64,000 nt of DNA from Streptomyces nymphaeiformis (GTDB lineage: Bacteria; Actinomycetota; Actinomycetes; Streptomycetales; Streptomycetaceae). Made by a program: the position numbers and the translations under genes. Below, one piece after another: positions 51,249 through 58,847 of the stretch. The notes under the pieces were generated by a model. It was not told where the DNA came from. It saw only the letters and a program-made list of their open reading frames with translations, and did not search any database. Every line of letters starts with the position of its first letter. The stretch's first letter is position 1. The stretch is from assembly GCF_014203895.1 (NCBI RefSeq), contig NZ_JACHJY010000007.1:248001-312000 (forward strand), given 5' to 3'.

Positions 51249-52673
51249 TCAGAGTGTCGGGCTCAGCGCACCCGCGGCCGAGCTGGACGCGGGGCCGGCG
51301 GCATCTGCGGTGTCCGTGCTGCCTGCGCTGCCTGCGCTGCCTGCGCTGTCGGTGCTTTCCGTGGTTTCCGTGGTTTCCGCTGCGAGGGCGCTGCCGCGGA
51401 GCCACTGGGGCCAGCTGAGGTTCCAGTCGCCGAAACCGTTGTCGAACGGCGTCATGAGCTTCCCGTACCCGTTGACGACCCGTACGAGATCCCCCTCGCG
51501 CACCGTCCGGAACAGCCAGGCGGCGTCCTCGGTGCTCATGCCCGTGCAGCCGTGGCTGACGTCCTCGCTGCCCTGGGAGTCGAGCGACCAGGGCGCGGCG
51601 TGCAGGTACTCGCCGCTCCACGTCACCCGGGTGGCCCAGCGGACCTTGAGGTCGTAGAAGTCGGTGCTGCCGCGCTTGATGCCGATGGTGTCGCCGCGCA
51701 TGCGGACCAGCGGCTCCTTGCCGAGGACGACCTTGATGCCCCCGCGGGTGCGGTAGCCGGCCTTGCCGGTGGTGACCGGGAGGGTGCGCAGGAGTTCCCC
51801 GTCGCGGAAGACGCTCATCGCGTGGGCGGAGACGTCGGTGACGGCCTCGATCCGGGCACCGGTGGTGAACATGAGGGGCCTTGAGGGGCCGCCGTAGAGG
51901 CCGCCGCCGATGCGGGCCCCGTCGAGGCCGCTGTGGACCCGGACCGTGGCATGGGCCGGCCAGTACGTGCGGGGCCGGTAGTGGAGGGTGACGTCGTCCA
52001 CCCAGTACCAGGCGCCGTCCACATGGGGCACGGACCGTACGTCCAGCGCCCGTTCCACGGCACGCCGGGCGTCGGGGGCATCCTTCGGCACGGGTCGGCT
52101 GAGCTCGGCCGTGACCGGCCGGCCCACCCCGAACGTGCCGCCGTCCTCGGGTCCGAAGGTGACCGTCAGCCGCTCCCCGGCGGGCATCGGGGCCGTCCGG
52201 AAGTCGAGGCGGGCGCGGTGGGCGCCGCCGGCCCCGGTCCCGTCGACGACGAGGCGGGCGGCATAGCGCGCTCCGGCCGGCAGGGGCGCGGCGCTGGTCC
52301 ACCGGGTGTGGTCCGCGCTCTGCGTTCCGGCGATCCGGTGGCCGCGCTGGTCGGTGACGGTGACGTCGGCGAGTGCTCCGGGAGTGCGGAGGGCCAGCTC
52401 GACGGGACCGGTGGCCCGCGGGCCGAGCGTGAACGGCCGGCCGGTGAGGACGCGGCCGCCCCCGAGGACGATCGCGTGGCGCGGCGCGGAGCACAGGCCG
52501 CCGCCGGCGACACAGCCGTCGACCGCGACGACGACGGTGGCGTCCCGGGAGGCGGAGGCGCGGTGGCCGCGCTCGGAGTCCTCGTCGGGGGTCTGGGCCG
52601 CCGTGCTGACGAGGACGGCTCCGACGGCGAGGGAGAGCGCTCCCCACCCCCGTGCGTATCGGCGTGACGGCAC
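51249..52673 (-). CDS. L,D-transpeptidase with Ig-like domains and repetitive C-terminal tail
   Basis: The 474-residue protein has a hydrophobic N-terminal segment (GALSLAVGAVLVSTA), two Ig-like parts (about 60-270) and a YkuD catalytic domain (about 276-405) with the active site SHGCTGM (Cys376) and the upstream His of EYLHAAPW. It makes 3-3 cross-links in peptidoglycan outside the cell. The last 45 residues are low complexity (TTETTESTDSAGSAGSAGST) encoded by direct DNA repeats. Start GTG 52673 after GGGGAGA. Confidence 0.9.
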   Translation of the reverse strand: MPSRRYARGWGALSLAVGAVLVSTAAQTPDEDSERGHRASASRDATVVVAVDGCVAGGGLCSAPRHAIVLGGGRVLTGRPFTLGPRATGPVELALRTPGALADVTVTDQRGHRIAGTQSADHTRWTSAAPLPAGARYAARLVVDGTGAGGAHRARLDFRTAPMPAGERLTVTFGPEDGGTFGVGRPVTAELSRPVPKDAPDARRAVERALDVRSVPHVDGAWYWVDDVTLHYRPRTYWPAHATVRVHSGLDGARIGGGLYGGPSRPLMFTTGARIEAVTDVSAHAMSVFRDGELLRTLPVTTGKAGYRTRGGIKVVLGKEPLVRMRGDTIGIKRGSTDFYDLKVRWATRVTWSGEYLHAAPWSLDSQGSEDVSHGCTGMSTEDAAWLFRTVREGDLVRVVNGYGKLMTPFDNGFGDWNLSWPQWLRGSALAAETTETTESTDSAGSAGSAGSTDTADAAGPASSSAAGALSPTL

Positions 52674-52812
52674 GTCGGACACTCTCCCCTTTTTTCCTGC
52701 GGAGACGTCGGCGGGCGGTGCCGACCACAGCATCAAAGCGGATGAAAGGAGGAAAAGATGATCAAGGCGACGGGCGTGGCGGCGGAGTCGGGGGCGAGAC
52801 GACTCGAATGGG

Positions 52813-53298
52813 TCAGCGGGGCGGTTCCGGAAGCTCCTCTCCGGTCTCCAGGAGGGACTTGAGACTGGAGATCAGTGCGGGCCAGCCCTCGCCGATCAGT
52901 GCCTTGATCGTGCCGTGGGGCTCCAGGTCGCCGTGGGTGACGGTGAGCTTGACCGTGTCGCCGGAGGGCTCGATCACGAAGGTGACCCGGGACCGGCGCT
53001 CGCGGACGAGGCGCTGGTACACCTCGTCGTCGAGCCGGACCGCCTCCGCCCAGTTCGGGGTGAAGGTGTGCCAGGTGTACGAGAGGAGGCGGCCGGGTTC
53101 GGCCGCGAGGACGACCTGCTCGGGGTCCTCGGTCCTGCGGCCGTTCTCGTCCCAGACCATCGGGGCGCCCGGCGTCCACACCGACTCGAAGGCGACGCCC
53201 CAGTAGCGGCGCGTGAGCTCCGGCTCGGTGAGCGCCTGCCAGAGCTCCTCGGGGGTGGTCCGGATATAGGTGGTGTAGACGAACGTGTCGCTGTCCAT
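52813..53298 (-). CDS. SRPBCC (AHSA1-like) family protein
   Basis: The 161-residue protein has the START-like fold: VYTTYIRTTPEELWQALTEP, RYWGVAFESVWTPGAPMVWD, LLSYTWHTF and ending LISSLKSLLETGEELP. Such proteins bind hydrophobic ligands or act as Hsp90 co-chaperone-like factors. Together with the divergent PadR regulator it forms a common pair. No signal peptide. Confidence 0.9.
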   Translation of the reverse strand: MDSDTFVYTTYIRTTPEELWQALTEPELTRRYWGVAFESVWTPGAPMVWDENGRRTEDPEQVVLAAEPGRLLSYTWHTFTPNWAEAVRLDDEVYQRLVRERRSRVTFVIEPSGDTVKLTVTHGDLEPHGTIKALIGEGWPALISSLKSLLETGEELPEPPR

Positions 53299-53417
53299 CG
53301 CGCTGCCCCTCGGATCTGCTCCCCCGCGGCCTGCCCTCTCCAGCCTAGGCAGGCGCCGGACGGACGTGCCAGCGAAGAACCCCCGTCCGGCACCTCCGTA
53401 CTCCGTCGGCCGACCGG

Positions 53418-53457
53418 GTGCGGAGGAGTTGATTAGGTGCGGAGGAAACTATTCAAC
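53418..53457. promoter_or_regulatory. PadR operator candidate: direct repeats and GTTGA/TCAAC
   Basis: GTGCGGAGGA recurs 20 bp apart (53418-53427, 53438-53447), and GTTGA (53428-53432) pairs with TCAAC (53453-53457). All lie just upstream of the PadR start. Confidence 0.5.
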
Positions 53458-53476
53458 GTGCTGCTAGCGTGTCCGG

Positions 53477-54067
53477 ATGTCCCTCAAGCACGCCGTCCTC
53501 GCAGCTCTCCTGGAGGGCGAGGCCTCCGGATACGACCTGGCCAAGATCTTCGACGTGTCCGTCGCCAACTTCTGGGCCGCCACACCGCAGCAGCTCTACC
53601 GCGAGCTGGAGCGGCTCGCCGAGGCCGGTCTGATCGAGGCCCGCGTGGTCGAGCAGGAACGGCGCCCCAACAAGCGGATGTTCAGCCTCACGGAGCCGGG
53701 CAGGCAGGATCTGGTCGCCTACACGACGGCGCCTCCGCGCCCGAGCGCCGTCCGCGACGAGCTGCTCGTACAGGTGCAGGCCTGCGACGAGGGCGACACC
53801 GCGGCCGTCCGCGAGTTCGTGGCCCAGCGGATGGAGACGGCGCGGGCGAAGCTGGCCCGCTACGACCGGCTGCGGGAGTGGATGCTCGACGGCCGTGACG
53901 AGGACACCTATCTGGGTGAGGCGGAGCGCGTCGGGCCGTACCTCACGCTCATGCGCGGGCGGTTCTTCGAGGAGGAGAACCTGCGCTGGGGCGAACGGGC
54001 CCTCGCCGTGCTCGACCGGCGCGCCGCCGCACGGAGCGCGGCGCCTCGGGCGGCCCAGCGGGCGTGA
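53477..54067 (+). CDS. PadR-family transcriptional regulator
   Basis: The 196-residue protein has the PadR winged helix (MSLKHAVLAALLEGEASGYD, TPQQLYRELERLAEAGLIEA, MFSLTEPG) and a Vir_act_alpha_C-like helical tail (about 95-180). It represses genes for stress or efflux; here the divergent SRPBCC gene and itself. ATG 53477. Confidence 0.93.
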   Translation: MSLKHAVLAALLEGEASGYDLAKIFDVSVANFWAATPQQLYRELERLAEAGLIEARVVEQERRPNKRMFSLTEPGRQDLVAYTTAPPRPSAVRDELLVQVQACDEGDTAAVREFVAQRMETARAKLARYDRLREWMLDGRDEDTYLGEAERVGPYLTLMRGRFFEEENLRWGERALAVLDRRAAARSAAPRAAQRA

Positions 54068-54085
54068 GTCACCCCGAGGGGTGAC
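54068..54085 (+). terminator. Hairpin GTCACCC-CGAG-GGGTGAC
   Basis: A 7-bp stem with a 4-nt loop directly after the PadR stop. No T-tract. Confidence 0.55.
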
Positions 54086-54169
54086 GCCGGCCCTACTGTG
54101 CGGTAACGTCACCGCCCGGCCACCGGAGGCACCGGCGGCGACACAGGAACGGATCGGGACGGGCCTGAG

Positions 54170-54619
54170 ATGAACGTCGGTGACCTCGCCGAGGACTTCA
54201 CGCTGCCGGATGAGACGGGCGCCCCGCGCTCGCTGACCGGCCTGCTCGCGGAAGGTCCGGTCGTCCTCTTCTTCTACCCGGCGGCCCTCACCCCGGGCTG
54301 CACCGCCGAGGCCTGCCACTTCCGCGACCTCGCGGCCGAGTTCCGTGCCGTCGGCGCCCTGCCCGTCGGCATCAGCTCCGACGGGGTGGAGCGGCAGCAG
54401 GAGTTCGCCGAACGGCACTCGCTCGGCTACCCGCTGCTGTCCGACCCGGACGGTGCCGTACGGGAGCGGTTCGGCGTGAAGCGCGGGTTCTCGCTCGCCC
54501 CGACGAAGCGGGTCACGTTCGTGATCGGCCAGGACCGCCGGGTCCTGGAGGTCGTACGCAGCGAACTCCGCATGAGCGCACACGCGGACCGCGCACTGGC
54601 GGCCCTGCGCGGCGCCTGA
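54170..54619 (+). CDS. bcp: Peroxiredoxin, Bcp type
   Basis: The 149-residue protein carries FYPAALTPGCTAEACHFRDL with peroxidatic Cys44 and Cys49, the pattern P-x(4)-T-P-G-C-T-x-E-x-C of bacterioferritin comigratory protein. It reduces peroxides with thioredoxin. It ends 12 bp before the convergent SHOCT gene. Confidence 0.94.
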   Translation: MNVGDLAEDFTLPDETGAPRSLTGLLAEGPVVLFFYPAALTPGCTAEACHFRDLAAEFRAVGALPVGISSDGVERQQEFAERHSLGYPLLSDPDGAVRERFGVKRGFSLAPTKRVTFVIGQDRRVLEVVRSELRMSAHADRALAALRGA

Positions 54620-54631
54620 TCTCGCTTCCGG

Positions 54632-54955
54632 TCAGACGCCGAGCAGCTTCGCCTTGGCCGCCGCGAACTCCTCCGGGGCGAGCAGGCCCTGCTGGGCGAG
54701 CTCGCCGAGCCGTGCCGGCTGGTCGGCGGTCGTCGCCGCCCCGCCGGGGGCGGGCGCCGGCGGTGGAGGCGCCACGGGCTGCTGCCGCGCCTGGAGTTCG
54801 GCGACGGCCTGCTCCCGGTCCTCCTCGCGGCGCACGGCGCGGGCCGAGCTGCGGCCCGCCGCGTAGGCCGCGCCGCCGACGAGGGCGCCGCGCAGCAGGG
54901 GAGCTCCGACGGGCCGTACGACCGGTCGTACGAGGGGTCGGCGTCGCAGGAACAT
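54632..54955 (-). CDS. SHOCT-domain membrane protein
   Basis: The 107-residue protein starts MFLRRRPLVRPVVRPVG, has one short hydrophobic stretch (APLLRGALVGGAAYAAG), a helical middle (RAVRREEDREQAVAELQARQ), a Pro/Ala linker and a SHOCT motif (RLGELAQQGLLAPEEFAAAK) at the C-terminus. SHOCT domains are thought to mediate oligomer formation. It is 2 bp after the DUF6325 gene stop. Confidence 0.85.
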   Translation of the reverse strand: MFLRRRPLVRPVVRPVGAPLLRGALVGGAAYAAGRSSARAVRREEDREQAVAELQARQQPVAPPPPAPAPGGAATTADQPARLGELAQQGLLAPEEFAAAKAKLLGV

Positions 54956-54957
54956 GC

Positions 54958-55398
54958 TCAGCCCCTTCCGACCGCGGCGGCGGCCACGGCCTCGCGATAG
55001 GCGTGCCGCGCCTCTTCGACGAGGTCGGGCGCGATGCCCACCCTCCCGGCGACGCGTCCGCCGGCCTCGCGCATCGCCTCCGCGGCCCGCGCGGCCCAGA
55101 CGTGCTCGACGAGCAGCATCAGCGCGCAGGAGCCCGGTTCGAGCGTCTCGGCCGCCTCGGCCGCGTCCTCGGGGCCGAGCAGATTGACCTCGGGGCCGAT
55201 CTCGACGGTGGCCTCGTCGTACTCCTCGTACTCGACGAGTTCGGAGGTGGACACCTCTCCGGTGACGGACTTGACGACGACGAGCGAGTCGATCAGCCGC
55301 ACCTGTCCGGCCCGGCGCAGCTCCCCGACGGCCGTCACGGCCGCCACTTTCAGCCGCTCTCCCGGAAAGGCGAGCACGACGCATTCCACCGGGCCCAT
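54958..55398 (-). CDS. DUF6325 family protein
   Basis: The 146-residue protein begins MGPVECVVLAFPGERLKV and contains AGQVRLIDSLVVVKSVTGEV, NLLGPEDAAEAAETLEPGSC and ALMLLVEHVWAARAAEAMRE, the DUF6325 pattern. It is often paired with SHOCT membrane proteins in Streptomyces. Function unknown. The frame upstream (MRTRSRRV...) lacks a ribosome site, so ATG 55398 is preferred. Confidence 0.85.
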   Translation of the reverse strand: MGPVECVVLAFPGERLKVAAVTAVGELRRAGQVRLIDSLVVVKSVTGEVSTSELVEYEEYDEATVEIGPEVNLLGPEDAAEAAETLEPGSCALMLLVEHVWAARAAEAMREAGGRVAGRVGIAPDLVEEARHAYREAVAAAAVGRG

Positions 55399-55559
55399 GG
55401 TGCTCCGCTCTGTTGCCCGTCGGTCCTCGGCCTCCATCCGAACACGGCGGGATCGGGTGCGCACTTGGAGTCGTCACGACATGCGGGCGCGTGGCGACTG
55501 GGTGAGACTCGCTCCATCGCCAGGCCTCCCACCGGCCTGCGCGGGAACGGAGTGCAGGA

Positions 55560-55958
55560 ATGGACGACTACCCCGCCCTGAACCTCTTCTGGACCATGTT
55601 GTGGTTCTTCCTCTGGATCTTGTGGCTCTTCCTGCTGTTCAAGGTGATCACGGACATCTTCCGTGATCACTCGCTCGGCGGATGGGGCAAGGCCGGCTGG
55701 CTGATCTTCTGCATCCTGCTGCCCTACCTCGGCGTCCTGGTCTACGTCATCGCCCGCGGCAAGGGCATGAGCCAGCGGGACGTCAAGCAGGCCAAGGAGA
55801 GCGAGGCCGCGTTCCAGGACTACATCCGCAAGACCGCCGGCCCGCAGGGCGGTGGTGGCGGAGCCGCCGCCGAACTGGCACGGCTCTCCGAACTCAAGGA
55901 GAAGGGCGCGATCACGGCCGAGGAGTTCGAGAAGGCCAAGGCCAAGGTCCTGTCCTGA
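55560..55958 (+). CDS. Membrane SHOCT protein with PLDc_N-like helices
   Basis: The 132-residue protein has two membrane helices in residues 8-66 (LFWTMLWFFLWILWLFLLF, AGWLIFCILLPYLGVLVYVI), a charged middle with GKGMSQRDVKQAKESEAAFQ, a Gly run and a C-terminal SHOCT motif (LARLSELKEKGAITAEEFEK). It is divergent from DUF6325/SHOCT, and its stop overlaps the next frame. Confidence 0.9.
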   Translation: MDDYPALNLFWTMLWFFLWILWLFLLFKVITDIFRDHSLGGWGKAGWLIFCILLPYLGVLVYVIARGKGMSQRDVKQAKESEAAFQDYIRKTAGPQGGGGGAAAELARLSELKEKGAITAEEFEKAKAKVLS

Positions 55959-56929
55959 GACTCCACAAACGGCGCTCCGGACGACGCGGCGCCGGTGCGG
56001 CGGGAGGCGGGAAAGGCGCCGGGCTCGAGGGTTCGCTGCTGCGGGAGGTCGCGGCGGAGCCCGGAAGGCTGCCGGAAGCCCTCGCCTCCTTCGCCTTGCG
56101 CCACCTCGGCCCCGGGGCGGGGCCGGCGGTCGAACGCCTCCGTGCCGCCCATCCCGACGCCGACACGGCGGCCCTGCGGACCCTCGTCGTCACACGCGGG
56201 CGCCGGAGGGTCACGGCGGAGGGCTCCTTCGTCGGCGGCCCGTTCATGCTCTTCATCCCGGTCGCGTTCTGCGGCGCCCTGCTCTCCCAGGTGCGCATCG
56301 TGCTCGAACTCGCCGCCACCGAGGGGCTCGACACCACGGATCCGCAGCGTGCGGCCGAACTCCTCGTCCTGCAAGGGGTGTACGCGGACACCACCGCGGC
56401 CCGGGCCGCCCTCGACGCCGCCCCCGACAGGCCGCGACCGGAGAAGCGGCCGGGCCGTGTGGCCGCGTTCCGCGCCCTGGTGCTGCGCATGGCCTGGCTG
56501 CTCGGCCTGCTCACGCCCTCCGACGAGAAGGTCGGGCTATGGACCCGCGTCGGCCAGTGGGCGCTCGTCGGCTGCGTGTTCCTGGTGGGCCTGGTGGTCC
56601 CGCTCGTCTGGCTGCCGTACATGGCCTACTCGTACAACCGCGCCACGAACCGTCTGACCGACCGGGCCACCGTCTTCTACGTCGGCTCGCGCGACCGGCG
56701 CACCCCGCGGGGCGCCCGGGTCGATCCCGCCACGGCCGCGGCGGGGCTGCGCGCGCTGGCGTCGATGATGCTGCCGGCGGTCGCCCTGCTCCTGGTCATC
56801 GCCACCGACACGCGCATCGCGGGCGGGCGGTGGCCGGTGGCCGGGATCGTCCTGACGACGAGCTGCCTGGTCACGGGCGGCTGGTGGATGTGGCGACGAC
56901 GGCGAAAGCGCCGGGAATCGTCCCCCTAG
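55955..56929 (+). CDS. Four-helix membrane protein with no ordinary start codon (CTG start?)
   Basis: The open frame carries a clear protein (residues LRLHKRRSGRRGAG..., soluble part to about 85, then helices FMLFIPVAFCGALLSQVRIV, WALVGCVFLVGLVVPLVWLP, LASMMLPAVALLLVIATD and WPVAGIVLTTSCLVTGGWWM). Between the SHOCT stop and the first conserved residues there is no ATG, GTG or TTG in frame; the best start is CTG at 55955, overlapping the TGA of the previous gene as CTGA, with AAGG seven bases upstream. Otherwise a -1 frameshift from the SHOCT gene, or an ATG far inside that gene (55682), is needed. Family not recognised. Confidence 0.7.
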   Translation: MRLHKRRSGRRGAGAAGGGKGAGLEGSLLREVAAEPGRLPEALASFALRHLGPGAGPAVERLRAAHPDADTAALRTLVVTRGRRRVTAEGSFVGGPFMLFIPVAFCGALLSQVRIVLELAATEGLDTTDPQRAAELLVLQGVYADTTAARAALDAAPDRPRPEKRPGRVAAFRALVLRMAWLLGLLTPSDEKVGLWTRVGQWALVGCVFLVGLVVPLVWLPYMAYSYNRATNRLTDRATVFYVGSRDRRTPRGARVDPATAAAGLRALASMMLPAVALLLVIATDTRIAGGRWPVAGIVLTTSCLVTGGWWMWRRRRKRRESSP

Positions 56930-56985
56930 TACGGGGAACCACTAGTACAGGGAACCACTAATACGGGGAACCACCCCCTAATACG
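56926..56985. repeat. Three tandem 16-bp repeats (CTAGTACGGGGAACCA type) plus partial copy
   Basis: Units at 56926-56941, 56942-56957 and 56958-56973 differ at two positions; CTAATACG at 56978-56985 is a partial fourth. They start in the stop codon of the membrane gene and run to the nsrR promoter. Confidence 0.95.
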
Positions 56986-57002
56986 TATGCGAGATGCGCC
57001 TT
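56980..57002. promoter_or_regulatory. NsrR box upstream of nsrR
   Basis: AATACGTATGC-G-AGATGCGCCTT fits the 11-1-11 layout of NsrR sites (AA, ACG, AT, then AT, TT at matching places), 16 bp before the nsrR start. Autoregulation is likely. Confidence 0.6.
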
Positions 57003-57017
57003 TGATACGGTCAGGCC

Positions 57018-57467
57018 GTGAGGCTGACGAAGTTCACCGACCTGGCGCTCCGTGCCGTGATGCGCCTGGCGGTCACCGCACCGGAGGAGTCCGTCACCAC
57101 CCGAGAGGTGGCGGAGTCGATGGACGTGCCCTACGCCCACATGGCGAAGGTGGTCACACGGCTGCAGCACCTCGGCGTGGTCGAGGCGCGGCGCGGCCGT
57201 GGCGGCGGTCTGGCCCTGACGGAGCTGGGGCGGCGCTCTTCGGTGGGATGGCTGACCCGGACCCTGGAGGGCGAGGAGGAGGTCGTCGCCTGCGAGGGCG
57301 ATCCCCCCTGCCCGCTGCGCACCGCGTGCCGGCTGCGCGGAGCACTGCGCGAGGCGCAGGAGGCCTTCTACCGCGCGCTCGATCCGCTGACCGTGGCGGA
57401 ACTCGTGGGATCCCCCACCGGCCCGCTGCTCCTGACCCTCAGCCCACGCCCCCCGCGCTCACCCTGA
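57018..57467 (+). CDS. nsrR: NsrR, nitric oxide-sensing Rrf2 repressor
   Basis: The 149-residue protein has the Rrf2 winged helix (VTTREVAESMDVPYAHMAKV, LGVVEARRGRGGGLALTELG) and the [4Fe-4S] ligands Cys92, Cys98, Cys104 in ACEGDPPCPLRTAC. Asp8 (KFTDLALRAV) stands where S. coelicolor NsrR uses Asp8 as fourth ligand. Nitric oxide destroys the cluster and relieves repression. Start GTG 57018. It precedes hmp, its main target. Confidence 0.95.
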   Translation: MRLTKFTDLALRAVMRLAVTAPEESVTTREVAESMDVPYAHMAKVVTRLQHLGVVEARRGRGGGLALTELGRRSSVGWLTRTLEGEEEVVACEGDPPCPLRTACRLRGALREAQEAFYRALDPLTVAELVGSPTGPLLLTLSPRPPRSP

Positions 57468-57502
57468 CCGGCCCGCTCCCCGGGAGCATCCGCACACCTT
57501 TA

Positions 57503-57526
57503 AATACGCAGATCATCTACCAGATT
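57503..57526 (+). promoter_or_regulatory. NsrR box in front of hmp
   Basis: AATACGCAGATCATCTACCA followed by GATT closely matches the known S. coelicolor hmpA-type site, 10 bp before the hmp ATG and just ahead of its GGGAG ribosome site. Confidence 0.8.
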
Positions 57527-57536
57527 GGGAGTTCTC

Positions 57537-58724
57537 ATGCTGTCCGAGCAGGCCGTCCCTGTCGTCCGTGCCACCCTGCCCGCCGTCGGCGGCGCCCTCG
57601 ACGAGATCACCGAGCGCTTCTACGGGCGTCTCTTCGCCGCCCACCCCGAGCTCCTGCGCGACCTGTTCAACCGCGGCAACCAGGCCAACGGCGAGCAGCG
57701 GAAGGCGCTGGCCGGCTCCATAGCCGCCTTCGCCGTGGCCCTCCTCGAGAGCCCCGACAGCCGCCCCGACACGATGCTGTCCCGGATCGCGCACAAGCAC
57801 GCCTCGCTCGGCGTCACCTCCGAGCAGTACAAGATCGTGCACGAGCACCTCTTCTCCGCCATCGTGGAGGTCCTCGGCGACGCCGTGACCCCCGAGGTCG
57901 CGCAGGCCTGGGACGAGGTGTACTGGCTGATGGCGAACGCGCTCATCGCCGTGGAGGCCCGCCTCTACCAGGAGGCCGGCGTCGCCGAGGGCCAGGTCTG
58001 GCGGACCATGGAGATCGCCGAACGGCGCGAGGAGACGGCCGACACGGCGTCCTTCGTCCTGCGGCTGACCGACGGGACCCCGACGGCCCCGTTCCGGCCG
58101 GGGCAGTACGTGAGCGTCCAGGTCGCCCTGCCCGACGGCGCCCGGCAGATCCGCCAGTACAGCCTGTCCGCCGCTCCCGGACACCCGCAGTGGCGGATCA
58201 CCGTGAAGCGGGTCGACGGCGACCCGGCGGGCGAGGTCTCCTCCTGGCTGCACGCCCACGCGGGCGCGGGCGACACCGTGGAGGTCTCGGTCCCCTTCGG
58301 CGACCTGGTCCTGCCCGAGGGCGACAGCCCCCTGTTGCTCGCCTCCGCCGGGATCGGCAGCACCCCGATGCTGGCGATGCTCGACCACCTGGTCACCACC
58401 GGGTCGAAGCGACCGGTCGTCGTGGTGCACGCCGACCGCTCCCCCGCCTCCCACGCGCACGCCGACGAGCTGCGGCGCCTCGTGGACGCGCTGCCGCAGG
58501 GGACGCTCCACCTCTGGTACGAGGAGCCGGGCGAGTCCGGCGCCCGGCCGGGCCGCGCGGATGTCACGCTCATCGACCTCCCGGCGGGCACCACCGCGTA
58601 CCTGTGCGGGCCGCTGCCCTTCCTGCGCGCGGTACGCGGCGACCTCCTCGGCCGGGGCACCGCCGCGGCCGACATCCACTACGAGGTGTTCGGCCCCGAC
58701 CTGTGGCTCGGCACCGAGGGCTGA
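57537..58724 (+). CDS. hmp: Flavohemoprotein (nitric oxide dioxygenase)
   Basis: The 395-residue protein has an N-terminal globin (1-138; Tyr29 in ERFYGRLF and proximal His88 in IAHKHASLGV) and a C-terminal FAD/NAD reductase (about 150-395; RPGQYVSVQV, RQYSLSAAPG, ASAGIGSTPMLAMLDHL, YLCGPLPFLRAV). It converts nitric oxide to nitrate with NAD(P)H and oxygen. ATG 57537; controlled by NsrR. Confidence 0.97.
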   Translation: MLSEQAVPVVRATLPAVGGALDEITERFYGRLFAAHPELLRDLFNRGNQANGEQRKALAGSIAAFAVALLESPDSRPDTMLSRIAHKHASLGVTSEQYKIVHEHLFSAIVEVLGDAVTPEVAQAWDEVYWLMANALIAVEARLYQEAGVAEGQVWRTMEIAERREETADTASFVLRLTDGTPTAPFRPGQYVSVQVALPDGARQIRQYSLSAAPGHPQWRITVKRVDGDPAGEVSSWLHAHAGAGDTVEVSVPFGDLVLPEGDSPLLLASAGIGSTPMLAMLDHLVTTGSKRPVVVVHADRSPASHAHADELRRLVDALPQGTLHLWYEEPGESGARPGRADVTLIDLPAGTTAYLCGPLPFLRAVRGDLLGRGTAAADIHYEVFGPDLWLGTEG

Positions 58725-58847
58725 CCCACCCTCACCGCCCGTTCCCTTCGATCCCCAAGCGCCATGGCGCCACAGCCACGGATATTGCATAGTGAGGTCC
58801 CATATCAACCTCGCAATCAGCGGGTTCACAGGAAATGGACGGAAACG

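Noticed and set aside
56096..56929. Shorter form of the four-helix membrane protein from TTG 56096
   Set aside because: No ribosome site precedes this TTG and it would cut off a soluble part that reads as coding; the CTG start is favoured.
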